Source of the DNA: Zychaea mexicana
Lineage: Eukaryota; Mucoromycota; Mucoromycetes; Mucorales; Lichtheimiaceae
DNA length: 64,000 nt
Assembly: GCF_025766255.1 (NCBI RefSeq)
Contig: NW_026516765.1
Coordinates: 62,001 to 126,000 of the forward strand
Reading direction: 5' to 3'
Shown in pieces: positions 35,852-47,804 of the stretch. Within the stretch, counting starts at the first letter, position 1. Every line of letters begins with the position of its first letter. Both the position numbers and the translations under genes were made by a program. The notes beneath the pieces were generated by a model. It worked only from the letters and a program-made list of their open reading frames with translations. It was not told where the DNA came from and made no database searches.

Positions 35852-36410
35852 GATTTGTTGTTTTTTTTTTTGGTTCAGAAAGAAAAAAAAGGGGAAAGAA
35901 GGGAAAAAAGAGTAAAAAAAAGTTGCGCCGTGTGATTACTGGAAAATAATAACCCAGCCCTGTTCTGTCCTGTCCTGTCCTGTCCTGTCGTGCGCGTCCT
36001 TTAGGGGAAATGTCTAAAAACAGCAACCAATCGAAATGAACCAATCGTAATTGGCCGTTTGGTGCTGGTGCTGCTTTAGTTACCATGACTACCATGACTA
36101 CCACTAAAAGAGCAGATGATTTCTGGTGAGACCCGAACGATGCTGAGAAGCCATGGATCTTCCCCCTCCTTTTGTTCTCTTGTTCTTTTTGACAGGCAAT
36201 CTGCATTCGTATCGGGGGGGCCAAGCGCACGGACCAAGCATTGTACACAAGCGCATATAACACAAAAAGTAACTTTCTTTTCTCTTCTCTTCTTTTGCTT
36301 TATATATACTTTTCCGTCGATCCCTTTCTTCAACTCCCCTCCCCCCAGAAAAAAACACACCACAGAGTAACACAAGACGAGCTGCTCTATTTTTCTTTTT
36401 GTTACATGCA
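35852..36410. other. Spacer between the SERTA-like gene and the first peptidase gene
   Basis: Contains the likely promoter of the SERTA-like gene with A/T runs and a CTGTC pentanucleotide array. A strand-symmetric 'ACCATGACTACCATGACTACC' type short repeat lies near 36081-36102. No gene is seen. Confidence 0.4.
35960..35990. repeat. (CTGTC)n pentanucleotide repeat
   Basis: About six tandem copies of CTGTC (first copy varied), about 110 bp upstream of the SERTA-like start codon. Confidence 0.7.
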
Positions 36411-38125
36411 CTACACATTGCAGACTGCTAACGAAATAGCTACCAGTACCACCGCTGTAGTCAGTCCGTTTCTTCTTTTTGACGATGGTACACCGTGGCT
36501 GCTAGTAGTGCCGCTATCACCGCTCGCACCACTCTGCTGCTGCTGGTGCTGCTGCTCTGCCGAGGAGGACGAAGAGGAGGAAGAGGAGGAGGACGATCCT
36601 TGACGTGTCACGTCTCCTCCCAAACCCTGAGCTGCCGCAAATCCAATCCGGTCACGGCCCATGTCGAACACGAGATAGGTCGATCGGAGCACTGTGTCGC
36701 CGACCAAGACAAATCCTTGGTTCCCCAGCTGCGCCGCACTGCCAGTGTCGCTAGGCAACCACGGAGCAATACCAAACATGCACTGCGTGGCTTCATCCAA
36801 ATCGTCGTCATCGAGCGGGATCACCAGATCACGCATGGGAACACTGATCACCATAGCATCCTTGTCCTTGTTTCTCTGCTTGGAAGCACCAGTGCTGTTT
36901 GTCTTCTTTTCCGGGACCAACAATAGCTCCAACCGGCTGGACGACTTGTGGATGCTGCATGGCACGATATACGTTCCCGACGCATTGTCTAACACGACAC
37001 TCTGGGTTCCGGCTGCAGCTTGCACGATTTGATTGGCAATGGCGTGGTCCATGTACGTCAACGTGGTGCCGGTATCAATGATGAACCCATGCTTTTCGGG
37101 AAACACGTGGTCCACCAGGAGACTGCTGTTTTCCTGCTTCAGACGTACTGCTTGACCATGCGTCATCCAGTATGTGTATGGCGCGTCATTCTTATTGTTT
37201 TCTTCAAACGGGGCGACAGCAGCATACTCGAGTTGGCCCTCATACTTTGTCTCGTCAATACCTCCCAATAATAGCTCGCCCGCCCAGCCGTCGTCAAACA
37301 TGGAACCCATGTAGATCGAGAACACTGGTTCAGGAATTAGGCCTTGTTTGACCAAGTTGAACACAAACGGATCGTAGCTGCTATTGTCGTTATTGTCACT
37401 GCTTTTGCTTTTACTACTACCGTGCTTCATGGAAGATGTGAGATGCGGGTATCCGAGGCCAAAAATGCCATTGGCTATTTCATCGCGATCGTCAATGTCG
37501 CTATCATTGTCGTCATGGTCATTGTCGTCATGGTCGTCGTCGTCGTCATCGTCATCGTAAAGCACATCATGTAGATCTTCAGCGCTTAATCCCGGTGCAA
37601 CAATGTTGTCCGTTTGCTTTGCCAGTCCAAATATTTGATTCTCGACTTGGAGCTGCCCGATAGAAACAATGTCGCGGGCATAGGATCCATTCGCGTTACC
37701 AATACCATAGACGATTTTGAAAGGTTCGCTGATGTTTTTGTACGTGGTTGAGCGAGAGGCATCAAATCTTGCCAGTGGACAAGCTTCGTTTGGACACTCG
37801 GTGGATGGTATCCATAAATCCGAGCTAATGTGTGTCGAGAAATAAAATGGGTCAGATCGAATGAACTGTGTGTGTTTGGTTTCTTCTTTTTTTTTTACCT
37901 TCCAGTATCCAGTGCAAGAGTGAAATTCTGTGGTGGCGTGCCAATGCCAACACGGATCAGGTATTCAGACGCTTCATCGTTGTAGAGTTTGGTAGTCTCA
38001 GTAGTAGCACTGTTGCTGTTTTGTCTTTTTCCAAGGTGTGGGGGCTGCTTGGTAATAGGTAGTCGGATGGTGGTTGCTGCATCTGCAAGAGTGACAGCAA
38101 GCAGAAACAAGAATGGATAACGCAT
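36411..38125 (-). CDS. Secreted aspartic peptidase (A1, yapsin-like), copy 1
   Basis: A pepsin-family (MEROPS A1) protease. Exons 38125-37899 and 37824-36411 join in phase to 546 residues. The order is: signal peptide 'MRYPFLFLLAVTLADA'; short propeptide with a dibasic 'GKRQ'; mature start 'LYNDEASEYLIRVGIGTPPQ'; first catalytic 'DTGSSDLW' (Asp ~73) split by the intron; 'GIFGLGYP'; second catalytic 'FIIDTGTTLTYM' about residue 330. An Asp/His/Asn run near residues 163-190 forms a long acidic insert in the usual loop. The C-terminus is Ser/Gln-rich, then 'SSKRRNGLTTAVVLVAISLA' and a few residues, a typical GPI-anchor signal. It is the most diverged member of a three-gene tandem array. Confidence 0.92.
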
Positions 38126-38436
38126 TATATCGAAAAGAGGAGCATAAGTTAATATAAAGTAGTAGTAGTGGTAGTAGTACTTTTTTATGTATTATTTAAG
38201 CAAGAGCAAGAAAAAGAAAAGCAGGTGGAAGGGAGGGTGGGGTTGGTTGCTATTACATGGGATCGTGGTGGTGGATACAGTATAAATTCAGAGCTGCATG
38301 GGTCCTTATTATCCAAGAACAAACGCAAAACGAACATTTTTCATGAGTATATTTACAGCAAGAGTGATAAGATCGTAAAGGAAGATAGAACATAGTATTC
38401 GTACACACAGAGAAAGGTTATTGGTCATAAACATAT
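38126..38436. other. Spacer between peptidase genes 1 and 2
   Basis: Short intergenic interval holding the promoter of copy 1 (minus strand) and the 3' end of copy 2. Nothing else is recognised. Confidence 0.4.
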
Positions 38437-40156
38437 CTAGATTGTCAGCCAATTGTAGACATAAAGAGAAACCAAGGCAGCCAAGAAGTGGATATAGCCG
38501 TTGAATGGACTTGAGGCAGATGCAGCAGCGCCAGCGGCATAACCATCTGAGTCACTTGAGCCATCGACACCGTTGACATTACCAGCGACACCCGCTGCCG
38601 AAGCAATACCAATACGATTCTGACCCATATCAAAAACAAGATAAGCGCTACGGAGCATCGAGTCGCCCACCAAGAACATGTTGGATCCCAACCCGCCGCC
38701 CGAGCTGCCGAGTGGGGCGATGCCAAACATACAAGCCGACGAGGTTTCGGGCGTGTCGCCATCCAATGGAATGACCAGCTCAGAGGCGGGCACGCTGAGT
38801 ACAACGGGTTGACCAGATCCATTGCTGGACTGAGACATCTTGAGCTGCACCTCAGCCTGCGATTGAGCCACGCTGCAGTCTACAATCATCACACCAGACT
38901 GTCGATCGAGCTGGAATCCACTGTCCCCGGCCACAGCAGTGACAACCTGGATAGCCATTTGCGTTGGCATGTATGTGAGTGTCGTGCCGGTGTCAAGGAT
39001 AAATGCGCCCATCGATTGCAAGTCGTAGTCTTGCGAGCTTCCGTTGGCTGTTTTCACTGAAACGCCTTTACCATACACCATCCAGTAGTAGTAACCCTGG
39101 TGCTGCTGTTGTTGGTCCTGGGTTTCTCCACCGTCTAAACCGCCCAAGGGCTGTTGCTGTGTAGTAAGCTGCGCTACGGGCAAGTAGTTGAGCTCGCCCG
39201 AGTACTTTGAATTATCAACACCACCAAAGATGATTTCACCCGCCCAACCAGTCTTTGATGCGCTGTTCATGTAGACTGAAAACACGGGATCTTTGATGAC
39301 GTTCTTTTCGACTAGGTTAAAAACAAATGGATTGTATGTTTGTTCGCCTTGTGTAGTGGCTGCAGTTAACTGTGGATAGCCTAAGCCCAAGATACCGTTT
39401 GCAGCGACATTCGTCCGGTTGTTTGGCTTGGCCTCGTCACCACCGCTGCCGCCTACGGTCGTCGGTGTGGTAAGGATATCCTGCGTTGTCTTGGCCAGTC
39501 CAAATTGCTGGTCGGGGACGCTGGCGCCTGCTACTGTGACGGTATCTGTGACATACGTGCCGTTGACACTGCCGATGCCGTACTGGATCCCGAAATCTTC
39601 GCCGCCGCCTTGGAACGTCGAGGATGCTGATTCTTGGAACCCGCCATAAGGACATTCGCTTTGTGAACATTCGCTTGAAGGTACCCAAAGATCAGCGCTA
39701 TTTACATAAATATGTAACAAACAAAAAAAAAAGCAAACATGATACTCGCCAAATTAATCACGATATAAAGACTTGCGTATGACATTTTTTGCAAGCAAAA
39801 AAAAAAGAAAAGAAGATTATAAACGCAAACACGAGTGATATACATTCACTGACGATTTACCTTCCAGTATCCAATGTTACTGTAAAATTCTGAGGCGGTG
39901 TACCAATACCAACCTCGACGAGGTATTGAGAACCTTGATCGTTATACAGTTCCGTCGCATATGTTTTGTCCCGTTTGTTGAGAGCTCGTCCATGCTTTCT
40001 TCGCGCAGCTTCCAGTATATCGGTACTGTATGGATTACGGATCAAAGGGAGACGAAGCAGTTGTGGGTCTTGATCTGTCGGAACAGCGGCAACGGTAGTA
40101 GTAGTAGTAGCAGCCGTCGTTATGAGCATCAAAGACGAAGTGATCGACAACAACAT
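38437..40156 (-). CDS. Secreted aspartic peptidase (A1, yapsin-like), copy 2
   Basis: Exons 40156-39861 and 39697-38437 join in phase to 518 residues. The start is the ATG at 40156 ('MLLSITSSLMLITTAATTTT', a signal peptide); an apparent upstream extension has no ATG. A propeptide ending near 'RALNKRDK' is followed by 'LYNDQGSQYLVEVGIGTPPQ', the first catalytic 'LDTGSADLWVPSSEC' (Asp ~96, with the intron just after DTG), 'GILGLGYPQ', and 'AFILDTGTTLTYMP' with the second Asp ~334. Paired Cys around 'SECSQSECPYGGF' are as in yapsin/candidapepsin types. The tail is Gly/Ser/Ala-rich with a hydrophobic end 'FLAALVSLYVYNWLTI', consistent with GPI anchoring. Gln-rich loop near residues 285-300. Confidence 0.93.
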
Positions 40157-40970
40157 GGTGAGTAAACAAAGAGAAAGAACGTTAAACAAAGAAAGAACGG
40201 ATTGTTTGTTTGGTTAAAAGAGGGAAAAAACAAAAAACAAAAACTCAAGTGGAACCTGTTTTTGAAAGAAACAGAAACACCTTTCTTCTTCGACCTCCAT
40301 ATGTATACTTCCGAGACAACAACCCACAAAGAGCTTATTATATGACCATCAAGGGTACACATAACATTTCGTCAACCAGTATCATCATCACTATACTGCT
40401 CTTCTTCACCTATCTATCGTTTTAAAAGACCCCGGTTATCTTTGCAATGACGCGGAAATTGATAAACCATCATCGTGATTGTGTTTATAGCAGTTCGAGA
40501 GCAGTAATGTGATTGTCTCATCAGGCATTAGAGAACATTTTAGGGTTTTCGCCCCCTTATTCATGTGATGTAGACAATGACGGCATATTGCAGGTTGAGC
40601 GAAAACAACTGAGACCCTGTCTATAATTCGCTAGCGTGCCTAAAACACGCGCCTGTTTTGTTGTCTCAGTTGACGAAAACAACAACAATGACATTGATGC
40701 ATGAGCTCCAAGAAAACAAGATGAATTTGTAATAACGTGCGAGTAGATAATAGCGAGTAGATGAAATAATAGTAGTAATTATAGTAATAGTAAGTGGTAA
40801 GAGTAGTCTTCTGCCGCAAAAGCTACAGAAATTTTTTTATAATTTAAAATAATATGATGGAAGTAATAGAATCGATGGTGGACGTGCTGGTAAAAGTGGT
40901 AGTAGAGTGGTGATGAGGTGGTAGAGAGTGTAGGGTAATATACTGGTAATACATTAAAAAATATTCACTG
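40157..40970. other. Spacer between peptidase genes 2 and 3
   Basis: About 0.8 kb. On the minus strand a TATAATAAG-type sequence lies near 40336-40345, about 180 bp before the copy 2 start codon, and may be its TATA element. The left half of the region carries no recognised feature. Confidence 0.4.
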
Positions 40971-42636
40971 TTACATGAGCCAGTAAGAGGCCATTGCAGA
41001 GACAGCAGCACCCATTGCTAGGTTGACCATGGCTGCACCAGCAGGAGCTTTAGATTCTCCTTGGTCGACTTTATCGTTGGCTGACTGAGCATCGGCATCG
41101 GTATCGTTGTCTTTATCATCGTCGTTCTGATTATCCTGAGTGGTTGAGGTAGTAGTAGAATCAATAGCCTGGCCATCCGATCTGGCGGGAGTATACTTGC
41201 CAGCACCGTCCAGATTCACAGGCGCCAAACCGACGCGGTTGTTTTTCATGTCGTACACAGAATACATGGAACGCAAAGACGCTTCACCGATAATCCAGCT
41301 CTCGCCAGCGGTCAGACCCGAACTGGAAGCGGTAATGCCAAACATGCACGATGTGGCAGAATCAATGTAATCAGAGTCGAGCGGAATGATCATTTCGCTG
41401 ACAGGTGTGCTAATGGTGACTGGGCTCGTCGATGCGCTGTCGGTGGCGGTACTGATTTGGAACTCGACCTTGTCGGTGCTGGTCTTGAAAGAACAGTCGA
41501 TGCGATAGACACCGTTCAACTCGTCCCACGAGTACTTTGATGTTGAGCCAGTGACGGCGCCGAGAATACCTTCGGCATACGTTTTGGGAATCATGGTCAA
41601 CGTAGTGCCAGTGTCGAGAATGAAGGCTTGGACGGAAGGTAGCGATTTGGAGTAACTATTGGCCTTGACACCTTGGCCGGCTACGGACCAGTAAAGATTC
41701 GTGCCTGACTTTTTACCGTCAGCACCCACATTGGGTGACACCAAGTAGTTGGTAGTATCGTAGTTGACAACTGGCACGTATTGGATATCGCCGGTGTGTT
41801 TGGACGTGTCAATGCCACCAAACATGATCTCGCCCGAAACGCCAAACGAAAAATGGCTGTTTAAAAAGATGGAAAATACAGGGTCGTTCAATGTGCTGGC
41901 GAGGTTGAAGGGAAATGGTTCGTCGTTGGAAGCGCCACGGGCAGTGTTGAGGCCGCCAAATCCAAGACCCAAGATACCGTTCGATTGTTCGCCGCTCGAA
42001 ACGATACCGAGAATGTTTCCGCTGTTGCTGGCAAGACCAATCGTTTGCTTGTCTACCTTGGCCGTGCCGACAGTCACCGTATCAACACCATACGTGCCCT
42101 CGGCAGTACCGACGCCGTATTCAATCGAAAAGGATTGCACCGTGGCCTCGAATGTTGATGACTTTGAAGAATCGAATCGGTCGTAAGGGCAAGATGTTGC
42201 TGGACACGCTGTCGATGGTATCCAAAGTTCTGCACTGTTTGGATTAATTATGTATTAGGAGGAGGAAAATAAGATAGGTGTAACTGAGGAGATTATATTT
42301 TCCCTTTTTGTGTAATAAAAAGATATTCTTTATTGTTTACCTGCCAGTATCTAACGTCAGGTTGAACATTTGGGCAGGCGTACCCACACCGACCTCGATC
42401 AAGTATTCTCTACCAAAAGCATTGTAAAGAGAAGCCCGGGCTTCACGCTTATCGAGTGGCGTCGATTCTAGATGTTTGAGTTGTGCGAGTTGGCCGTTTG
42501 CACTACGAATAAGTGGCAGTCGTACTACACCACCATCAGAAGGAGGGACGACGGCTGCATCAGCACCACCTAGCAGACATGACGAGGACGCAGCAATTGC
42601 AACGAGAGCAGCAGAAGCTATGCTGGAGAGATGCAT
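40971..42636 (-). CDS. Secreted aspartic peptidase (A1, yapsin-like), copy 3
   Basis: Exons 42636-42341 and 42234-40971 join in phase to 519 residues. Signal peptide 'MHLSSIASAALVAIAASSSC'; propeptide ending 'STPLDKREAR'; mature start 'SLYNAFGREYLIEVGVGTPA'; first catalytic 'LDTGSAELWIPSTAC' (Asp ~96) with the intron inside the Ser codon after DTG, exactly as in the two neighbours. 'GILGLGFGGL' and the second catalytic 'AFILDTGTTLTMIP' follow. The tail is Asp/Asn/Thr-rich, then 'AAMVNLAMGAAVSAMASYWL' as a GPI-signal-like end. Copies 2 and 3 have identical exon 1 lengths (296 nt), pointing to tandem duplication. Probably surface or cell-wall protein processing; the target is unknown. Confidence 0.93.
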
Positions 42637-43081
42637 TTGAATTATAATAAAAAAACGAGTGACGAAAGCTTTTCTGTTCTAGGGAGAGTAATGGGGACCA
42701 AAAGTTGCTTGGTATTCGAAAACCAAAGGGAGGGTATAATACAAAAACGAGTGGAACGGTCGGTGGAGGGGAATGAGAAGAAGAAAGGGAGAGAGGAAGT
42801 AAAGACTTCCAAAAAGTTGAAAAGAGGAGAGAGAGAGAGAGAGAGAAAGAATGAGTGTGTGCGTGTGTGTATGTGTTAAAGATGGAAATTACACACCCTA
42901 ATAAGATAATTTAAAGAATCGGAAGAACCTCAAAGAGCGGACTGAAGCTGTTCGATGCTACACGAGACGAGATGTCATTGCCTAATTAAGCCCTTTACCA
43001 GGTACCGTTGTTAGCGGAGTTATCCGGTTTAAATATATAATTTTCAATGTTACATTGTGGATCGTCTTGGCCTATTTTTTG

Positions 43082-43118
<37 letters not shown>

Positions 43119-44799
43119 GTGTACGATAAATAAAGCCACGGTCGATCATGTTCGCGCCACGCTCCCCGTATAGCCGTCAGTCGGTAATTTTTTTTTACTC
43201 ACACATTATAACAAACGCTGGTTGGACACTCCACCCCTTATCCCCTCGTGGTCGTATTGCTTTCAATGCCCGCAAGAAGAAGAACAAGAAGAAGTGTATG
43301 TTTGCTTGTAGAGCAACCGGTAGGATCTCTGCTTTATTTTATTTATTTTTTTAAAAATAGGATGCCTCTGCTCATAATAATAGTATGTAATGAAAAATAC
43401 TTCTTGGAATGTTCCTGGATATCTTTTAAGATGAAGAGCCTTTTAGTCTAATGTTGAGCTAAGGCGTTTAACCAAAAAAGCCTAGCACGAGTTGCTTATT
43501 TGCTGCTCACATATAAACTAGCATACTAGTGCTCATCAGGAAGCTGGGCGGTAATTCACTTGAAGAAGCGAATCGTGCAAGCATCAGTAGTTAGAAATAG
43601 CTCCTCGAGGATGGGTTATTTCTTATTACATTTCACGCAACGTGTTGTGCTGCAAAATATAAAGACTACAGTAGACATAAAACTAGAGCAGCATCTCTCT
43701 TGACAGAAAATGCAATGTTGATTATATATCATCTGATGTTGTCATAGTCGTCAGTATCAGGTAACTTTGCTTTTACGATTAAAATGCATAACCAGCGCTT
43801 CTTTTTTCTTTTTTTTCTGCACTTGAACGAATTAAATAACACACAACGTACGACTACTATAACTATTGCTATGCTTGCTCTCAGCCAAGAGCATAAGTGG
43901 GCTCACCTGTTGTTGCTATACGATTGGAATTACGTAGATACAGTATGTGCAACGCGGAAAAATAAAAATAGCTCCTATAGTCATGCAATTAAGATTGCCT
44001 TAACAGCTTGCTGTCGTACAACGTTGATTCTGATTTTATATTGCCTGATATCGTTAACACCAAAACGAACCTTATTTACTATATATTACGATTATATGTC
44101 ATTTCTTCCTTATTTTACCAGCTATTGTATCACCCTTGGTTATATACATACATACATACATATATATATAAAGCATCTCTCGTATGTGTCTCAACGATAC
44201 AGTAGTCAATGGTGGTATTAGATGTGACGGTTAAGATTAAACGATATCCAGGAATGTTCTGGTCAGTACGAATTATTACCAAGGCTTAATTTACTAATCC
44301 AACTAATTGGATATGTTTTGGACGAGATTCATGAAAAGGTCTAGTGTGGAAAAAAGTAAGTTTCTTGGTGTGCATCAAGATGTTTTGAATTGATGTTGAC
44401 GACAAACTACTGTTACAGTTGTTGCTGTTGCTAAATTACCGCAAAAAAACTGCTGTTGCTGATGTTAATACCATTGTCAACATGCAGAGTTGAACCATTT
44501 ATGATGACCAGCTTCGTGAAAACTGGCAGTTCTACAAGTAGGCTGGTGGAAATCGAATTTCTGGTACTATATCACAACATATGCACCGAAGTTGATATTA
44601 TGTTACAAACATTGTAAATATTAGTCGGTGATCTTCGTGGAACTTGCTCTTATTCTCTACTGCCTACTGCTATGGTCAAATACTGAGAAATAAGTAGGAG
44701 AGAGTAGCTCTGAGTCCGTCAATAGAAAGAATAAAGGTACGTACAGATAATAAGCTCGATGGATGTCAGGTTTGGTTGTTGTTGGTTGTCAAAGTAATT
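42637..44799. other. Gene-poor interval
   Basis: Promoter side of peptidase copy 3, with GA-rich leader sequence (42770-42850) and a long CT tract (43084-43113), then AT-rich DNA. Open frames in 43150-44220 are composed of low-complexity or atypical sequence and I do not accept them as genes. Confidence 0.4.
43084..43113. repeat. (CT)n microsatellite
   Basis: About 30 bp of uninterrupted CT dinucleotides, 450 bp upstream of the copy 3 peptidase start. Confidence 0.75.
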
Positions 44800-45711
44800 G
44801 ATGAATTAAATGTTATTGCAGGTGTTGTCGTCAGTAACAAGTGGCTCTGGTTACAACAGGCTCTGGAAAATTCATTTGCGCAAAAGTGAAAACGCATTAC
44901 CATGCTTTGAACTCATGCCAGGTTACACCTCAATGCAACCTGGCCAACAATACGTTCCCCCGACTCAGCTTTTTTTTTCTGGGCCAATGTTCCCTTTCAA
45001 GAAGCTTGGCGGTTGTCATCAATGACGCACATAACAGCCGTCTCTACCCCACAATTTGCTAAAGACGTCGACCAGTCGATTACAGCAAACATGGACAATG
45101 TAAACAACTCACTTAAGGTTACCTAGGATGACATTGTTGGATGACGGCATTGTGTTCCGGGCATTCTGACAACGCAAGGCGCTATAGAGCGCAACATATC
45201 GCGTTTGAGTTGAGGCACAAGTCATTTCCTAATATTTGATGATTTATTAAACAGACGACGACGAGGAGAACAAGAGTGATGAAAAATCAGGTAGCTTCAT
45301 TGATGATGTCGATAGTGAAAGGGACAGCTTTAAAGATGAACAAGCACTGGATATTTCGTTTCGGGATGTGACGAATGCTCCCAGGCAGCAATGGCAATTT
45401 TTCGGTCGCATTGGCAGCCCGCCTCCACAAGAACAAAACGTCAGCGGTTTTCGCGATGACCTATCTCAGCCGGTATCGCCTATTTTAAGACAAGTACAAC
45501 CCAAGCTGCAGCAACACAAACGAATATGTCTCAGTGTCGCTGCTCAGCGTCTTCCCAGTTCGTTCAAGCGAATTCCCAGACGAACACGCATTTTGTACAT
45601 TATATATTGCCTCAACCAGCGGGAAGGCTTGATCGAAATCCAACGCTTGAAACCCAGGATCGAATGCTGGTAGTAGTGACTGACATGAGTGAAGACGAAT
45701 ACAATGCTTAA
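44800..45711 (+). pseudogene. Unidentified coding relic or hypothetical gene
   Basis: Several plus-strand segments look coding in composition but lie in different frames. One near 45020-45115 begins 'MTHITAVSTPQFAKDVDQSI'. A long segment at 45255-45673 starts 'DDDEENKSDEKSGSFIDDVD' and contains 'ISFRDVTNAPRQQWQFFGRI'. A frame at 45526-45711 ends 'VVVTDMSEDEYNA'. No domain is recognised. They could be exons of one uncharacterised gene or pieces of a decayed element. The acidic N-terminal part followed by a basic region is the only clear trend. Confidence 0.3.
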
Positions 45712-46499
45712 ACGAGTTATGATACTTGGCCAAGTTCGGTCGGATGGATCTGATCTTCGATGATGCTTCAAGGTGGTTGTTGTTGTTGTTTGGTTCGGAG
45801 GTTCATGTAACCTAGTAAGGGGTTCACCTATGATGTCAAATTCAGCATAAAGTCGTTGTTTACATATCTTAAGTAATAGTAGAACATAGCCCCCTAATAC
45901 GTGCACTATTCCTTGTTTTCCTGTTACTACTTGTAAATTCATTCTCTTAAAAGTAGGCATATTCCTCTATTTTTTCCGTTTTTCAAAAGCTAGTTTATAG
46001 AGACGTTTAGGGTAGAGTACCTTTCGTCAAGTACGGTGTTACTTACCCAAAAACCCACATTTGGACAGCCGTGCGTCGGAACTTCTCCTTTTTTCACATG
46101 ATGGGATTACTTTGAAAGGTTATGTATGTAAGTTAGGTACGCAACCGGGAACATCTCTAATAAGAAATGGAATAGACTGAATATTACTACCAGAGTTTAT
46201 ATATATAGTATTATATGCAGATCAATCTCAGAAACCCTTCTAAACCCACAGCACATATACCAAACAAAAAGCAATTACAGCATACTTACGATCTTTTACA
46301 GAATTAACTATAACCCTCCACCACCACAGCTGAATCGCTAATTGCTATCAGCTTTCAATTTCCCTTCCATGAACAAGTCCTCGTTAAATAAACTACATAC
46401 TTCAGAGGTCCGCCTCTTTTACATGCAGATCAAATGAGATTTCAATATCCTATATGATGCCTCTCTCCTTAAACGACGAACAAGATCCTTTAACTTTTT
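45712..46499. other. Spacer, no gene seen
   Basis: AT-rich, without recognisable domains. A 'TGTTGTTGTTGTTTGG' run lies at about 45779. Confidence 0.35.
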
Positions 46500-47160
46500 C
46501 AGAGCCTAACTACATGACATTGATTTGATAGGCTATTTCTCTAAGTATTGTATGGGTTTCGGTTTGACGAATAGGGAAAGCCGCTTTCGATCTCGATCCA
46601 CAGGATCGTGCTTTGTCCAAGTGATTTTTTCCCGACCGATCGCATTAATCAAGGGGACCTTGCGCATGAGATAGTATCGACCGTACACGCATCCGACAAA
46701 TAACATTATATTCACGTTAGGTAAATCAATCTCTACATATTCTACTCATCAAGTCACTGCCTCACGTATCCCGTTATTATGTATGATCATATCATTTGCA
46801 AATGAAAGGGCCAATATATTCGAGAAGCAGAGAGATGCTTATAGATAAATTTGTTGAAAAGAACTTGAAATCGGTAAAAGTACATAGTAGTCAAGCTGTT
46901 GTGCACTGCGTGTGTGTGGGTGATATCCGAGCATCCTCCCAATGTAGAAATTTCACTAAAAGGTAACTTACTCTAGTCACCCGCGGAACCAGGCAAGCAG
47001 CAGGTGCGCAACACAAAATTGAGCCATGGTGGTAGGGGCACTGAAGAATTTGACGATGCGTTCACCATAAGTCTCATCAATAACTATACATTTTGCAATG
47101 TTTTTCCTGACGTGACACAGCTGTTCAAACAATAGACACGTGGATGCAGCTTTTGGCACG
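46500..47160 (-). pseudogene. Possible gene fragment, unidentified
   Basis: Two minus-strand open segments (47159-46977 and 46715-46533) have non-random composition. The second ends 'HDPVDRDRKRLSLFVKPKPI' plus a few residues. The first has no ATG (its frame begins at a GTG) and the second only an internal ATG. A GTGACTAG donor-like sequence follows the first. They may be exons of a small or decayed gene. No family is recognised. Confidence 0.2.
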
Positions 47161-47804
47161 GACCGTGGATTATCCTCCGCGGTTTTGGTTTATCACTTTA
47201 TTCATTGAGTCATATTATAGCACAATTGGTATGTCAGTTCTTTTGGAATCTATACAAATGATAACAGGTGGTACTATGCATGCTGAAATTTTGGACATCA
47301 CCAAAGGCCCGTCGCTGCTTTTAATATGCTATTAAGAGAGAATACTTTACAAATTTACATCAGTAACTCTATAATTTATGCCAAGCACATAGCTCAATTT
47401 GATGACTGATGGGGAGAAAGGTCTAAAATACATATATATATAAATACAATGAATCATGTATATTCAGCATTACATACTTGAAGACAATAGACGAAAACTG
47501 ACGAGCAAGTTTTCGGGTTTATGTTCTTCTTGTCACGACAACAGCCGAGGTGGCGCAGGCACGATGAACATAAATGACTCTTTGTGGTTCCGATAGTTAC
47601 TTGTATGGGTGCCCGATCTTCGTTTCACTCTTTCACTTCACACACACAGCCGGGCAAATCGGGAAAACGCATATAAATATGTGTTTTGTCTCCTGATCTT
47701 TTTCTCTTTTCATTTTGAGTTATTGAGAAACATATATAAATTGCTATTCCTTTCGATTAACTATTGTTACATAGCAGCAACACTAACCATCGATCTGCTT
47801 CAAC
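47161..47804. other. Upstream region of the P450 gene
   Basis: AT-rich spacer with the P450 core promoter at its right end. No other feature is recognised. Confidence 0.4.
47672..47679 (+). promoter_or_regulatory. TATA-like box of the P450 gene
   Basis: TATAAATA, about 126 bp before the ATG at 47805, followed by a T-rich stretch typical of a fungal 5' leader. Confidence 0.4.

Noticed and set aside
40071..40189. Upstream extension of peptidase copy 2 beyond 40156
   Set aside because: The longer frame has no ATG at its start; the ATG at 40156 begins a good signal peptide.
43784..44221. 145-codon plus-strand frame
   Set aside because: Phe/Tyr/Ile-heavy composition as expected of random AT-rich DNA; no splice context or domain.
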